NCBI GenBank assembly: GCA_023430325.1
Contig: JAEZAU010000016.1
Coordinates: 1-11,645 of the forward strand
DNA length: 11,645 nucleotides
Reading direction: 5' to 3'
From: Bacteroidota bacterium
GTDB taxonomy: Bacteria; Bacteroidota; Bacteroidia; Flavobacteriales_F; PHOS-HE28
Shown: piece by piece, positions 4,969 to 11,645 of the stretch
Layout of the letters: each line of letters opens with the position of its first letter
Numbering within the stretch: position 1 is the first letter of the stretch
Translations under genes and position numbers: made by a program
Notes under the pieces: model-generated
Seen by the model: only the letters and a program-made list of their open reading frames with translations
What the model was told of the DNA's origin: nothing
The model's database searches: none

Positions 4969-7614
4969 ATGGAACTCCCAAAACGTTTCGATCCCGCGCA
5001 AAGCGAGAACAAGTGGTACCAGCACTGGTTGCAGAAAGGTTATTTCCGCAGTGTGCCCGATGATCGCGAGCCGTACACGGTGGTGATCCCGCCGCCGAAC
5101 GTGACCGGCGTGCTGCACATGGGCCATATGCTCAACAACACGATCCAGGATGTGCTGGTGCGCCGCGCGCGCATGCTCGGCAAGAACGCCTGCTGGGTGC
5201 CCGGCACCGATCATGCATCGATCGCAACGGAAGCGAAAGTTGTTCGTCTTTTGGGCGAACAAGGGATCAAGAAAAGTGCGATCGGCCGGGAGGAATTCCT
5301 GAAGCATGCGTTTGCGTGGAAGGAGAAGTATGGCGGGGTGATCCTGGAGCAATTGAAGAAGCTTGGCGCAAGTTGCGACTGGGATCGTACGCGTTTCACG
5401 ATGGAACCCGACCTGAGCGAGGCGGTGATCGATGTCTTCATCGATCTGCATAAGAAAGGATTGATCTACCGCGGGCTTCGCATGGTGAACTGGGATCCGC
5501 AAGCGCTTACCGCGGTAAGCGATGAGGAGGTGATCCACAAGGAAGTGAACTCGAAGCTTTATCACGTTCGCTATCGGATCGACTCCCCTCTCCCTGGGAG
5601 AGGGGCCGGGGGTGAGGGCGAATACATCACGATCGCGACCACACGGCCGGAAACGATCCTCGGTGATACTGCGATCGCGGTGCATCCAGATGATGAGCGC
5701 TATGCCCACTTGAAAGGAAAGCGAGCGATCGTGCCATTGATCGGCCGCAGCATACCGATCATCTTCGATGATTACGTCGATCGGGAGTTCGGTACCGGCG
5801 CATTGAAGGTGACGCCCGCGCACGACTTGAACGATCACGAACTTGGGAAGAAGCACAAGCTCGAAACGATCGATATCCTTGAATCGAACGGAACGTTGAG
5901 CGCAGCGGCGCAGCGGTACATCGGCGACGATCGGTTCGTGGCGCGCAAGAAGATCGCAAAGGACCTGGAGGCGGAAGGCCATCTGGTGAAAGTGGAGGAG
6001 ATCACCAACAAGATCGGTTATAGCGAACGCACCGACGCGGTGATCGAGCCTCGCCTTTCACTCCAGTGGTTCGTGAAGATGAGCGAACTCGCAAAGCCGG
6101 CATTGGAAGTTGTGCTCGACGGACGCGTGAAACTGCATCCGCAGAAGTTTGTGAACACTTACCGCCATTGGATGGAGAACGTGCGCGATTGGTGCATCAG
6201 CCGGCAGCTTTGGTGGGGCCAGCAGATCCCGGCGTTCTACAACGATGCCGGCGATGTCGCGGTCTGCAGAACGAACGATGAAGCGATCGAACAATTCCGA
6301 TCCGCTGGAAAGAGCGTGAACGGGATCAAGCAGGATGAAGATGTCGTGGACACCTGGTTCAGCAGCTGGCTCTGGCCGATCAGCGTGTTCGATGGTTTCA
6401 AGGATCCGCAGAACAAGGACATCAACTATTACTACCCGACCAACGACTTGGTAACGGCTCCGGAGATCCTTTTCTTCTGGGTGGCGCGCATGATCATGGC
6501 CGGCCTGGAATATCGCAGCGAAGTGCCTTTCAAGAATGTTTATCTCACCGGAATCGTGCGCGATAAGCAGGGCCGCAAGATGAGCAAGAGCCTGGGCAAT
6601 TCGCCCGATCCACTGGAACTGATCGAGAAGTTCGGTGCCGATGGCGTACGCACCGGAATGCTCTTCAGCAGTCCAGCGGGCAACGATCTTCCATTCGACG
6701 AAAGCCTTTGTGAGCAGGGCCGCAACTTCAGCAACAAGATCTGGAACGCGTTCCGGCTGGTGAAAGGTTTTTCGATCGAAGAACGGGAGCCTGATCCACC
6801 GGCGCAAGCCGCAGTGGCATGGATCCAGAGCCGCGTGAAAAGAGCTACGACAGAGATCGACGCACTGTACGATCAATTCCGGATCAGCGAGGCATTGATG
6901 GCGACCTACAAGCTGATCTGGGACGATCTCTGCAGCTGGTACCTTGAAGCGATCAAGCCACCGTTCATCGACGGCAAGGCCGGCAGTATCGATCAGGCGA
7001 CCTACGAGGCCACCATCACTGTGTTCGAGGATGTCCTGAAGTTGCTTCACCCTTTCATGCCGTTCCTTACCGAGGAGCTCTGGCATGCGCTGCGCGATCG
7101 CATGGAAGGTGATGACATCATCATTTCCCAATGGCCCAAGGGCGGTGAAGGCGATGCGAAGCTGGCGGCCGAGGTGCAGCACGCCTTCGAGCTGGTGACG
7201 GCCGTGCGTAATGTGCGCTACGGCCGTGGGCTGAGCCCGAAGGAGCCGCTGGATGTGGAGGTGCGCGGTGCTGCGCCCATGCGTGGTGCTGTCATCGGCC
7301 TGGTGAACAAATTGGGCAATGTCTCATCGATCCACGGTGAGCGCAAAGGCGAGGGAACGATCACCTTCCTGGTGGGCACTACGGAATATGCGGTGGATCT
7401 TGGCAGCAATGTGGATACCGATGCAGAACGCAAGAAGGCCGAGGAAGAGCTGAACTACCTGCGTGGTTTCCTGGGCAGCGTGGAGAAGAAGCTTTCCAAC
7501 GAACGCTTCGTGGCCGGTGCGCCGCCACAGGTCATCGAGAACGAACGCCGCAAAAAGGCCGATGCAGAGGCGAAGATCAAGGCGTTGGAAGAGCGGCTTT
7601 CACAATTGGCATAA
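4969..7614 (+). CDS. valS: Valyl-tRNA synthetase
   Basis: A cytosolic class Ia synthetase that charges tRNA-Val and edits misactivated threonine. Length 881, usual for the family. In order: PPPNVTGVLHMGH with the HIGH signature as HMGH (50-53); GTDHASIATE; the entry to the CP1 editing domain, ITIATTRPETILGDTA (220-235); KVTPAHDLNDHELG, also in the editing domain; WCISRQLWWGQQIP; the KMSKS loop (537-541); an anticodon-binding helical domain at about 620-780; and a C-terminal tRNA-binding coiled coil at about 815-881 rich in Glu/Lys. Oddity: residues 206-217 (SPLPGRGAGGEG), just before the editing domain, are encoded by a palindromic GC-rich repeat and replace what is normally a loop of a few residues. 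The ATG at 4969 fits the conserved MELPKRFDP start. A nearly leaderless promoter precedes it; the EEP gene follows after 29 nt. Confidence 0.98.
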   Translation: MELPKRFDPAQSENKWYQHWLQKGYFRSVPDDREPYTVVIPPPNVTGVLHMGHMLNNTIQDVLVRRARMLGKNACWVPGTDHASIATEAKVVRLLGEQGIKKSAIGREEFLKHAFAWKEKYGGVILEQLKKLGASCDWDRTRFTMEPDLSEAVIDVFIDLHKKGLIYRGLRMVNWDPQALTAVSDEEVIHKEVNSKLYHVRYRIDSPLPGRGAGGEGEYITIATTRPETILGDTAIAVHPDDERYAHLKGKRAIVPLIGRSIPIIFDDYVDREFGTGALKVTPAHDLNDHELGKKHKLETIDILESNGTLSAAAQRYIGDDRFVARKKIAKDLEAEGHLVKVEEITNKIGYSERTDAVIEPRLSLQWFVKMSELAKPALEVVLDGRVKLHPQKFVNTYRHWMENVRDWCISRQLWWGQQIPAFYNDAGDVAVCRTNDEAIEQFRSAGKSVNGIKQDEDVVDTWFSSWLWPISVFDGFKDPQNKDINYYYPTNDLVTAPEILFFWVARMIMAGLEYRSEVPFKNVYLTGIVRDKQGRKMSKSLGNSPDPLELIEKFGADGVRTGMLFSSPAGNDLPFDESLCEQGRNFSNKIWNAFRLVKGFSIEEREPDPPAQAAVAWIQSRVKRATTEIDALYDQFRISEALMATYKLIWDDLCSWYLEAIKPPFIDGKAGSIDQATYEATITVFEDVLKLLHPFMPFLTEELWHALRDRMEGDDIIISQWPKGGEGDAKLAAEVQHAFELVTAVRNVRYGRGLSPKEPLDVEVRGAAPMRGAVIGLVNKLGNVSSIHGERKGEGTITFLVGTTEYAVDLGSNVDTDAERKKAEEELNYLRGFLGSVEKKLSNERFVAGAPPQVIENERRKKADAEAKIKALEERLSQLA
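5584..5619 (+). repeat. Palindromic repeat inserted in frame within valS
   Basis: CCCCTCTCCC (5585-5594), one T, then GGGAGAGGGG (5596-5605) is a perfect 10-bp inverted repeat, followed by CCGGGGGTGAGGGC. The 36-nt unit is a multiple of three and keeps the frame open, encoding SPLPGRGAGGEG. Its minus strand reads ALTPGPSPRERG, a peptide commonly produced where this kind of CCCTCTCCC repeat is translated. Sequence and base composition contrast with the surrounding codons. Confidence 0.75.
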
Positions 7615-7643
7615 AGGCTGCTATTCAGGATGTTCATCTACGG

Positions 7644-8714
7644 ATGAAGATCCTCAGTTTCGTCGCCCGAACGCTCGCGGTACTTGTGGTTGCGGCTACA
7701 GTGCTGCCGTTCATACGTACCGACAAATGGTATGTACGGGTCTTCGACTTTCCACGGATGCAGATCATGGTGGTGGGACTTTTGTCGCTTTTCATCCTCA
7801 TGATCTTCCTCAAACGTGGTGATCTGCGTTTACGAATGTTGTTCGGGCTCCTCGTGGTCGCGTTGTTCATACAAGCCCGTGCGATACTGCCCTACACGTC
7901 CATCTGGAGTGAACAAGTGAGACCCGCCGGTGATCGGCAGACCTCCATCAAGGTGATGGTGGCCAACCTGATGCAATTCAACCGGAATTCGCATCTCGTG
8001 GAAGAACGTGTGTTGCAGGCCGATCCCGACGTGGTCCTGCTCACGGAGACCGACCAATGGTGGACCGGAGAATTGGAGATGCTCCAGAAGAGCCATCCGC
8101 ATTTCGTGCTGCAGCCGCAGGACAATACCTATGGAATGAACCTGTACTCACGGTTCCCGATCCGCGATGCTGAAGTGAGGTTCCTGATCGATCCTGCGGT
8201 ACCGTCGATCCGGTGCTGGCTTGTTCTGGAGAATGGGCGAGAAATACTTTTTCATGGCGTTCATCCGCGCCCGCCCGGTATCAGCGACCCCGACGAAAAG
8301 GAGATCCAGGACAGCGATCAGCGCGATGCGGAGTTGGTCCTGGTAGCGAAGGAAGTGGTGAACGTGAAGGACCCGATCATCGTTGCCGGTGATTTCAATG
8401 ATGTGGCCTGGTCTCATACTACCCGACTGTTCCAACGTACCGGGAAATTGCTGGATCCGCGGGTCGGTCGTGGCATGTTCAGCACGTTCCATGCGGAATG
8501 GCCATTGCTTCGTTATCCACTGGACCACTTGTTCCACTCGGAACATTTCACTTTGGTGGATATGCAGCGGTTGGACCCGATCGGTTCCGATCATTTCCCG
8601 ATCGAAGTCTCGTTGGCCCTGGAGCCTGAGGCAGCTCCTGAACAGACGCCACCCGAAAAGAAAAGCGGCGATGAAGAGGAGGCGCAGGAGATCTTGAAGC
8701 GGGTGGAGGAATGA
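7644..8714 (+). CDS. Membrane-anchored endonuclease/exonuclease/phosphatase family protein
   Basis: A 356-residue protein with an N-terminal membrane part (helices at about 7-24, 40-56 and 66-81), then an EEP (DNase I-like) domain from about 101 to 326. Catalytic signatures: VANLMQFN (106-113) with the metal-site Asn108, LLTETD (132-137) with Glu135, HGVHPRPP (204-211), AGDFND (248-253) with Asp250 and Asn252, YPLDHLF (291-297), and GSDHFPI (314-320) with the Asp316/His317 pair. All the residues expected for a metal-dependent phosphodiesterase are present, so it is probably active. Membrane topology would place the domain outside the inner membrane or facing the cytosol; this is not resolved. 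The substrate (nucleic acid, phospholipid or other phosphoester) cannot be told. The tail (331-356) is charged, PEQTPPEKKSGDEEE-like, likely disordered. It starts 29 nt after valS with no promoter or Shine-Dalgarno seen, so co-transcription is likely. Confidence 0.88.
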   Translation: MKILSFVARTLAVLVVAATVLPFIRTDKWYVRVFDFPRMQIMVVGLLSLFILMIFLKRGDLRLRMLFGLLVVALFIQARAILPYTSIWSEQVRPAGDRQTSIKVMVANLMQFNRNSHLVEERVLQADPDVVLLTETDQWWTGELEMLQKSHPHFVLQPQDNTYGMNLYSRFPIRDAEVRFLIDPAVPSIRCWLVLENGREILFHGVHPRPPGISDPDEKEIQDSDQRDAELVLVAKEVVNVKDPIIVAGDFNDVAWSHTTRLFQRTGKLLDPRVGRGMFSTFHAEWPLLRYPLDHLFHSEHFTLVDMQRLDPIGSDHFPIEVSLALEPEAAPEQTPPEKKSGDEEEAQEILKRVEE

Positions 8715-8740
8715 TGGAGACTGCCATACGATCGTCGCGC

Positions 8741-8749
8741 TATCTTGGC
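8741..8749 (+). promoter_or_regulatory. -7-like element before the MFS transporter, near-leaderless
   Basis: TATCTTGGC resembles the TACCTTyGC elements of valS and lhgO and ends 4 nt before the ATG at 8754. If used, the transcript would start at or within a few bases of the start codon. No -33 TTTG is obvious, so this is tentative. Confidence 0.35.
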
Positions 8750-8753
8750 ACCC

Positions 8754-10085
8754 ATGCGCATCGGCGACCCGAAAGTGATCCGCGGTTGGACGATGTATGA
8801 CTGGGCCAATTCGGTTTATTCGCTCACCATCACTTCAGCGGTATTCCCGATCTTTTACGTTGCCGTAACGGAACCGCAGGGCCAGGATCTCGTGAAGGAA
8901 AAGATCGGAATTCCAGCGGCATCAATGTATTCCTACGCCCTTTCCGCTGGATTTTTGATCGTTGCATTGATCGCACCACTGCTCAGTGGCATCGCCGATC
9001 ACTCGGGGAACAAGAAGAGCTACTTGAAGATGTTCTGTTATCTCGGTGCAGCAAGTTGTGCAGGCCTCTTCTTCTTCGATCCGCAGAACGTGATCCCCGG
9101 GTTGATCCTGGTGATGCTGGCGTGTGCAGGATTCAGTGGTAGTCTCATCTTCTACGATGCATTCCTGCCGGAGATCGCCGAGCGCAAGGATCACGATCGC
9201 ATCAGTGCACGCGGATATACCATGGGCTACATCGGCAGTGTGATCCTCTTGATCTTGAACCTGCTGATGGTGATGAAACCGGGAGTTTTCGGCATTCCCG
9301 ATCGGGATGGACTTCCCGCAAGACTCACATTTCTGACCGTGGGCATCTGGTGGGCAGGCTTCGCTCAATTCGCATTCAGTATACTTCCCGATCGAACAGC
9401 TCCGATCACGCGCAATGAGAACGTGGTGCTCAGTGGTTATAGAGAATTGCGAAAGACGTGGAACCAGTTGAAGCGATCGCAACGGTTGAAGAAATATCTG
9501 GCCGCATTCTTCATGCTCAATATGGGCATCCAGACGGTGATGTACCTGGCGGTATCCTATGCGAAACGGGAGATCAAGGACATTGGAGAGAATGGGAGCA
9601 TTATCCCGATCGGTGATGCAAGCCTCATCATCAGCATCCTCATCATCCAGCTTGTCGCCATCGTTGGGGCATTCCTTTTCGTGAGGCTCAGTTCTCGTTT
9701 CGGCAACGTAAAAGCGCTCATGATCGGTTGTTCCGTTTGGATCCTGCTTTGTCTGGCTGCCTACAGGATCCAATGGGCCACGGAATTCTATGCGCTCGCT
9801 GCCGGCGTGGGCCTGGTGATGGGAGGCAGCCAGGCACTGGCGCGAAGTACTTATTCGAAATTCCTGCCGGACACGAAGGACCATGCGAGCTACTTCTCGT
9901 TCTATGACGTGAGCTATTACATCGGTACAGTGCTCGGCACGTTCCTTTACGGTGCCATCTTCCACATCACCGGCGATCTGCGCAACACGGTGATCGCCAT
10001 CGGTTCGTTCTTCGTGATCGCTTTCGTGCTTCTGCTCTTGGTGCCGAAGCGTGAAGTGCCCATCGCTTCAACACTGGAAGAATAG
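8754..10085 (+). CDS. UMF1/Atg22-like major facilitator superfamily transporter
   Basis: A 443-residue polytopic inner-membrane protein of the MFS UMF1 branch, related to the yeast vacuolar amino-acid effluxer Atg22. Motifs: the family N-terminus DPKVIRGWTMYDWANSVYSL, LSAGFLIVALIAPLLSGIAD with the loop 2-3 signature ADHSGNKKSYL, FYDAFLPEIAERKDHDRIS followed by ARGYTMGYIGS, and in the second half GVGLVMGGSQALARSTYSKFLP and SYFSFYDVSYYIGTVLG. About twelve helices fit. Bacterial members have no firm substrate; amino-acid or small-metabolite efflux is a guess from Atg22. A TTG at 8745 would add three residues, but the ATG at 8754 matches relatives and follows the -7-like element directly. It begins 39 nt after the EEP gene. 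Confidence 0.92.
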   Translation: MRIGDPKVIRGWTMYDWANSVYSLTITSAVFPIFYVAVTEPQGQDLVKEKIGIPAASMYSYALSAGFLIVALIAPLLSGIADHSGNKKSYLKMFCYLGAASCAGLFFFDPQNVIPGLILVMLACAGFSGSLIFYDAFLPEIAERKDHDRISARGYTMGYIGSVILLILNLLMVMKPGVFGIPDRDGLPARLTFLTVGIWWAGFAQFAFSILPDRTAPITRNENVVLSGYRELRKTWNQLKRSQRLKKYLAAFFMLNMGIQTVMYLAVSYAKREIKDIGENGSIIPIGDASLIISILIIQLVAIVGAFLFVRLSSRFGNVKALMIGCSVWILLCLAAYRIQWATEFYALAAGVGLVMGGSQALARSTYSKFLPDTKDHASYFSFYDVSYYIGTVLGTFLYGAIFHITGDLRNTVIAIGSFFVIAFVLLLLVPKREVPIASTLEE

Positions 10086-10093
10086 CCGTTGCC

Positions 10094-10124
10094 ATTGGCG
10101 CATTGATCGCCCCGCTACCTTCGC
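10094..10124 (+). promoter_or_regulatory. lhgO promoter
   Basis: ATTG at 10094-10097 and TACCTTCGC at 10116-10124 with an 18-nt spacer form a Bacteroidota-type promoter with one mismatch in the -7 element. It lies wholly inside the 54-nt gap after the transporter gene and 15 nt before the lhgO ATG, so lhgO can be transcribed on its own. Confidence 0.5.
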
Positions 10125-10139
10125 GCAACTTTCAATTGC

Positions 10140-11363
10140 ATGGCGGCCGATCGGATCTGGGACGTGGTCATCATCGGGGGCGGTATCGTTGGTGCCGCCA
10201 CCATGTACAAATTGCAGAAGCGTTCTCCGGTGATCGACGTGCTGCTGCTCGAAAAGGAGAAAGCACTGGCCGATCACCAGACCGGCAACAACAGCGGTGT
10301 CATCCACAGCGGCATCTATTACAAGCCGGGAAGCCAAAAGGCGAAGAATTGCGTGAAAGGCAGGCGCGAACTGGTGGCATTCGCGAAGGAGCATGGCATA
10401 CCGCATGACATCTGCGGCAAGTTGATCGTGGCCACCGACCGGGAGGAATTGCCGCGGTTGAAGAAGATCTTCGAAACAGGCACCATCAATGGCATAGAGG
10501 ATATGCGCATGGTGACCGATCGGGAGATCAAAGAGATCGAACCGTTCTGCGAAGGCGTCGGAGGCATACACATCGGCTGTACCGGCATCATCGACTTTCG
10601 CCGTGCCACGGAGAAGATGACCGAACTGGCCCGTGCGATCCGATCGGAAAGTGAAGTGCATCTCGGTGAGGAATTCATTACGGTTGAAAAGGATGGTGAT
10701 CTGAGCATCATCATCACCAACAAGGGCCGTTATCGTACGCGAAAAGCGATCTTCTGTGCGGGCCTGCAGAGCGATCGGCTGGCGCGCAAGGATGGCGCCG
10801 TTGTGAAGGAACAGATCGTCGGGTTCCGGGGTGATTATTATGAATTGACGGATCAAGGTCACCACAAGGTGAAACACCTGATCTATCCGGTGCCCGATCC
10901 ACGGTTCCCATTCCTGGGCGTGCATTTCACACGCATGACCGATGGCAGCATCGAGTGCGGACCGAACGCTGTTTTCACCTTCAAGCGGGAAGGATATAAA
11001 CGCACCGACTTCGATCTACGCGATTCCTACGAAGCGCTTTCCTACAGCGGCACGTGGCGCCTTTTCATGAAGAACATGGGCTACGGCATCAATGAGTATC
11101 GCCGCGCGTTCAGCAAACGTCTTTTCCTAAGAACACTGCAGCGGCTCATCCCATCGCTAACGATGGATGACATCCGCCCGGGCCGCGCTGGTGTGCGTGC
11201 CATGCTCCTGGGGCATGATGGCAACATGGTGGATGATTTCAGGATCGAGCGGAAAGGCCAGCACATACACGTGCTCAACGCACCTTCGCCTGCCGCCACC
11301 GCCGCACTTGCGATCGGTGAACACATCGTAGAGATGGCCATGAGCGGCGAAGCGGTATCTTGA
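10140..11363 (+). CDS. lhgO: L-2-hydroxyglutarate oxidase/dehydrogenase
   Basis: A 407-residue FAD enzyme of the DAO/LhgO (YgaF) family that oxidises L-2-hydroxyglutarate to 2-oxoglutarate, passing electrons to oxygen or the quinone pool at the inner membrane. Seen: the dinucleotide-binding motif VVIIGGGIVGAATMYKLQ (9-26) with the ribose-binding acidic Glu39 in LLLEKE; the LhgO hallmark TGNNSGVIHSGIYYKPGSQKAKNC (48-71); CGKLIVAT; the central EPFCEGVGGIHIGCTGIIDFR that separates this family from glycerol-3-phosphate dehydrogenases; AIFCAGLQSDRLA; and a C-terminal FAD-contacting NAPSPAATAALAIGEHIV. Length is usual. The ATG at 10140 is set by the glycine motif and by the promoter 15 nt upstream. 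In enterobacteria lhgO works with the glutarate hydroxylase CsiD; no such partner is near, so here it more likely clears L-2-hydroxyglutarate made by side reactions of dehydrogenases. Confidence 0.92.
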   Translation: MAADRIWDVVIIGGGIVGAATMYKLQKRSPVIDVLLLEKEKALADHQTGNNSGVIHSGIYYKPGSQKAKNCVKGRRELVAFAKEHGIPHDICGKLIVATDREELPRLKKIFETGTINGIEDMRMVTDREIKEIEPFCEGVGGIHIGCTGIIDFRRATEKMTELARAIRSESEVHLGEEFITVEKDGDLSIIITNKGRYRTRKAIFCAGLQSDRLARKDGAVVKEQIVGFRGDYYELTDQGHHKVKHLIYPVPDPRFPFLGVHFTRMTDGSIECGPNAVFTFKREGYKRTDFDLRDSYEALSYSGTWRLFMKNMGYGINEYRRAFSKRLFLRTLQRLIPSLTMDDIRPGRAGVRAMLLGHDGNMVDDFRIERKGQHIHVLNAPSPAATAALAIGEHIVEMAMSGEAVS

Positions 11364-11397
11364 ATCTGGGCGAATTTGCGGCAGGGCGTGGCTGCGC

Positions 11398-11448
11398 CTA
11401 CAAGTCCTCCCTGCGGTCCGGGCTTTCCGGACTTCGCCACTTACGCGC
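11398..11448 (-). repeat. Dispersed hairpin repeat, copy C
   Basis: On the minus strand: GCGCGTAAGTGGCGAA, then GTCCGG-AAAGC-CCGGAC (11416-11432, perfect 6-bp stem), then CGCAGGGA, GGACTTGTAG. It keeps the AAAGC loop of copies A and B, but the stem base pair that is G-C in their GCGG/CCGC is C-G here, a compensatory change. The shared sequence begins to fade after 11398, though GC-rich repeat-like sequence continues to about 11375. It starts 35 nt past the lhgO stop and could act at the 3' end of that transcript. Confidence 0.75.
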
Positions 11449-11519
11449 ATTCCATTACTGCTCATATGTGAAGAACATAAAAAAATAAGTAGCGACCGGG
11501 ATGATCCTGCAATGCGCAA
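11449..11519. other. AT-rich spacer between inverted repeat copies
   Basis: Seventy-one bases with an A-rich core (11473-11489) between two oppositely oriented copies of the hairpin repeat. CTTACGCGC (11440-11448) faces GCGCGTAAG (11520-11528), and CGGGCTTTCCG (11419-11429) faces CGGAAAGCCCG (11538-11548). No ORF or clear promoter was found in it. Confidence 0.5.
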
Positions 11520-11592
11520 GCGCGTAAGGGACATGAGCGGAAAGCCCGCAAGCGAGGCTCTTGCGAGTGCGGACTTGGAGCGTTGGCCCGGC
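11520..11592 (+). repeat. Dispersed hairpin repeat, copy B
   Basis: Reads GCGCGTAAGGGACAT, GAGCGGAAAGCCCGCAAGCG, a variable hairpin CGCAAG-CGAGGCT-CTTGCG (11547-11565), then GGACTTGGAGC and GTTGGCCCGGC. It is the closest partner of copy A in the opposite orientation and forms an inverted pair with copy C. Confidence 0.8.
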
Positions 11593-11594
11593 AG

Positions 11595-11620
11595 CGCACT
11601 GGCGTTCTTACGCCGGTGCG
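11595..11620. other. Strong hairpin at the right edge
   Basis: CGCACTGGCGT (11595-11605) and ACGCCGGTGCG (11610-11620) form an 11-bp stem with one G-T wobble and a TCTT loop. No U-run follows on either strand, so it is not a plain intrinsic terminator. The sequence is cut off 25 nt later. A purine run followed by ATG (11641) could begin a gene beyond the edge, but that cannot be judged. Confidence 0.45.
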
Positions 11621-11645
11621 GTGATACGCCCAAAAAAGGAATGGA

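Noticed and set aside
4813..5982. 389-codon open frame on the minus strand
   Set aside because: It lies opposite valS and the intergenic repeat, has no recognisable domain and is rich in Arg/His/Asp of the kind produced by antisense reading of GC-rich codons.
6058..7182. 374-codon open frame on the minus strand
   Set aside because: Antisense to the conserved core of valS; length follows from codon bias.
9295..9306. Palindrome TCCCGATCGGGA
   Set aside because: Inside the MFS gene, encodes a loop (PDRDG), and reflects the general GATC richness.
8922..9965. 347-codon open frame on the minus strand
   Set aside because: Antisense to the MFS transporter, whose protein family is clear; the product is His/Asp/Glu-rich without domains.
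10068..10925. 285-codon open frame on the minus strand
   Set aside because: Antisense to lhgO and its promoter; no family features.

Overview
The window looks like chromosomal DNA of a GC-rich member of the Bacteroidota, probably a Flavobacteriales-type lineage known mostly from metagenomes. This is inferred from four things: the protein families and their Bacteroidota-like sequence versions (ValRS, the MPxISxRGxQMPASPIRKL-type aminotransferase, DUF1573 proteins); absence of Shine-Dalgarno sequences before the starts; -7 elements of the Bacteroidota type (TAnnTTTG and close variants) lying 4-28 nt from start codons; and secreted proteins cleaved before a Gln. No rRNA, tRNA, CRISPR array, phage gene or transposase gene was seen.

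Layout. A leftward block (4127 to 86) holds two paralogous secreted DUF1573 proteins, a class I PLP aminotransferase and an AbgT-family transporter. A strong intrinsic terminator (a 24-bp perfect palindrome) separates the DUF1573 genes from the aminotransferase. A divergent intergenic stretch (4128-4451) is packed with repeats. A rightward block (4452 to 11363) holds a small unrecognised two-helix membrane protein, valyl-tRNA synthetase (valS), a membrane-anchored endonuclease/exonuclease/phosphatase-fold protein, a UMF1/Atg22-like MFS transporter and an L-2-hydroxyglutarate oxidase (lhgO). The last 280 bases are non-coding and repeat-rich.

The genes are mostly housekeeping or metabolic and do not form one pathway. 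valS and the EEP gene are close enough (29 nt) to be co-transcribed. The transporter and lhgO each carry their own promoter-like element.

The most interesting material is non-coding. I find four divergent copies of a roughly 50-73 nt hairpin repeat: 4327-4398 (-), 4859-4908 (+), 11398-11448 (-) and 11520-11592 (+). They share the blocks GCGTAAG or GCGCG, CGGAAAGCCCG, and GGACTTGnAG, and the central hairpin stem shows a base-pair swap between copies. Two of them sit directly after stop codons. Separately, a palindromic GC-rich repeat (5584-5619) is inserted in frame inside valS, adding about a dozen residues beside the editing domain. No coherent new protein-coding system such as a defence island or biosynthetic cluster is visible.
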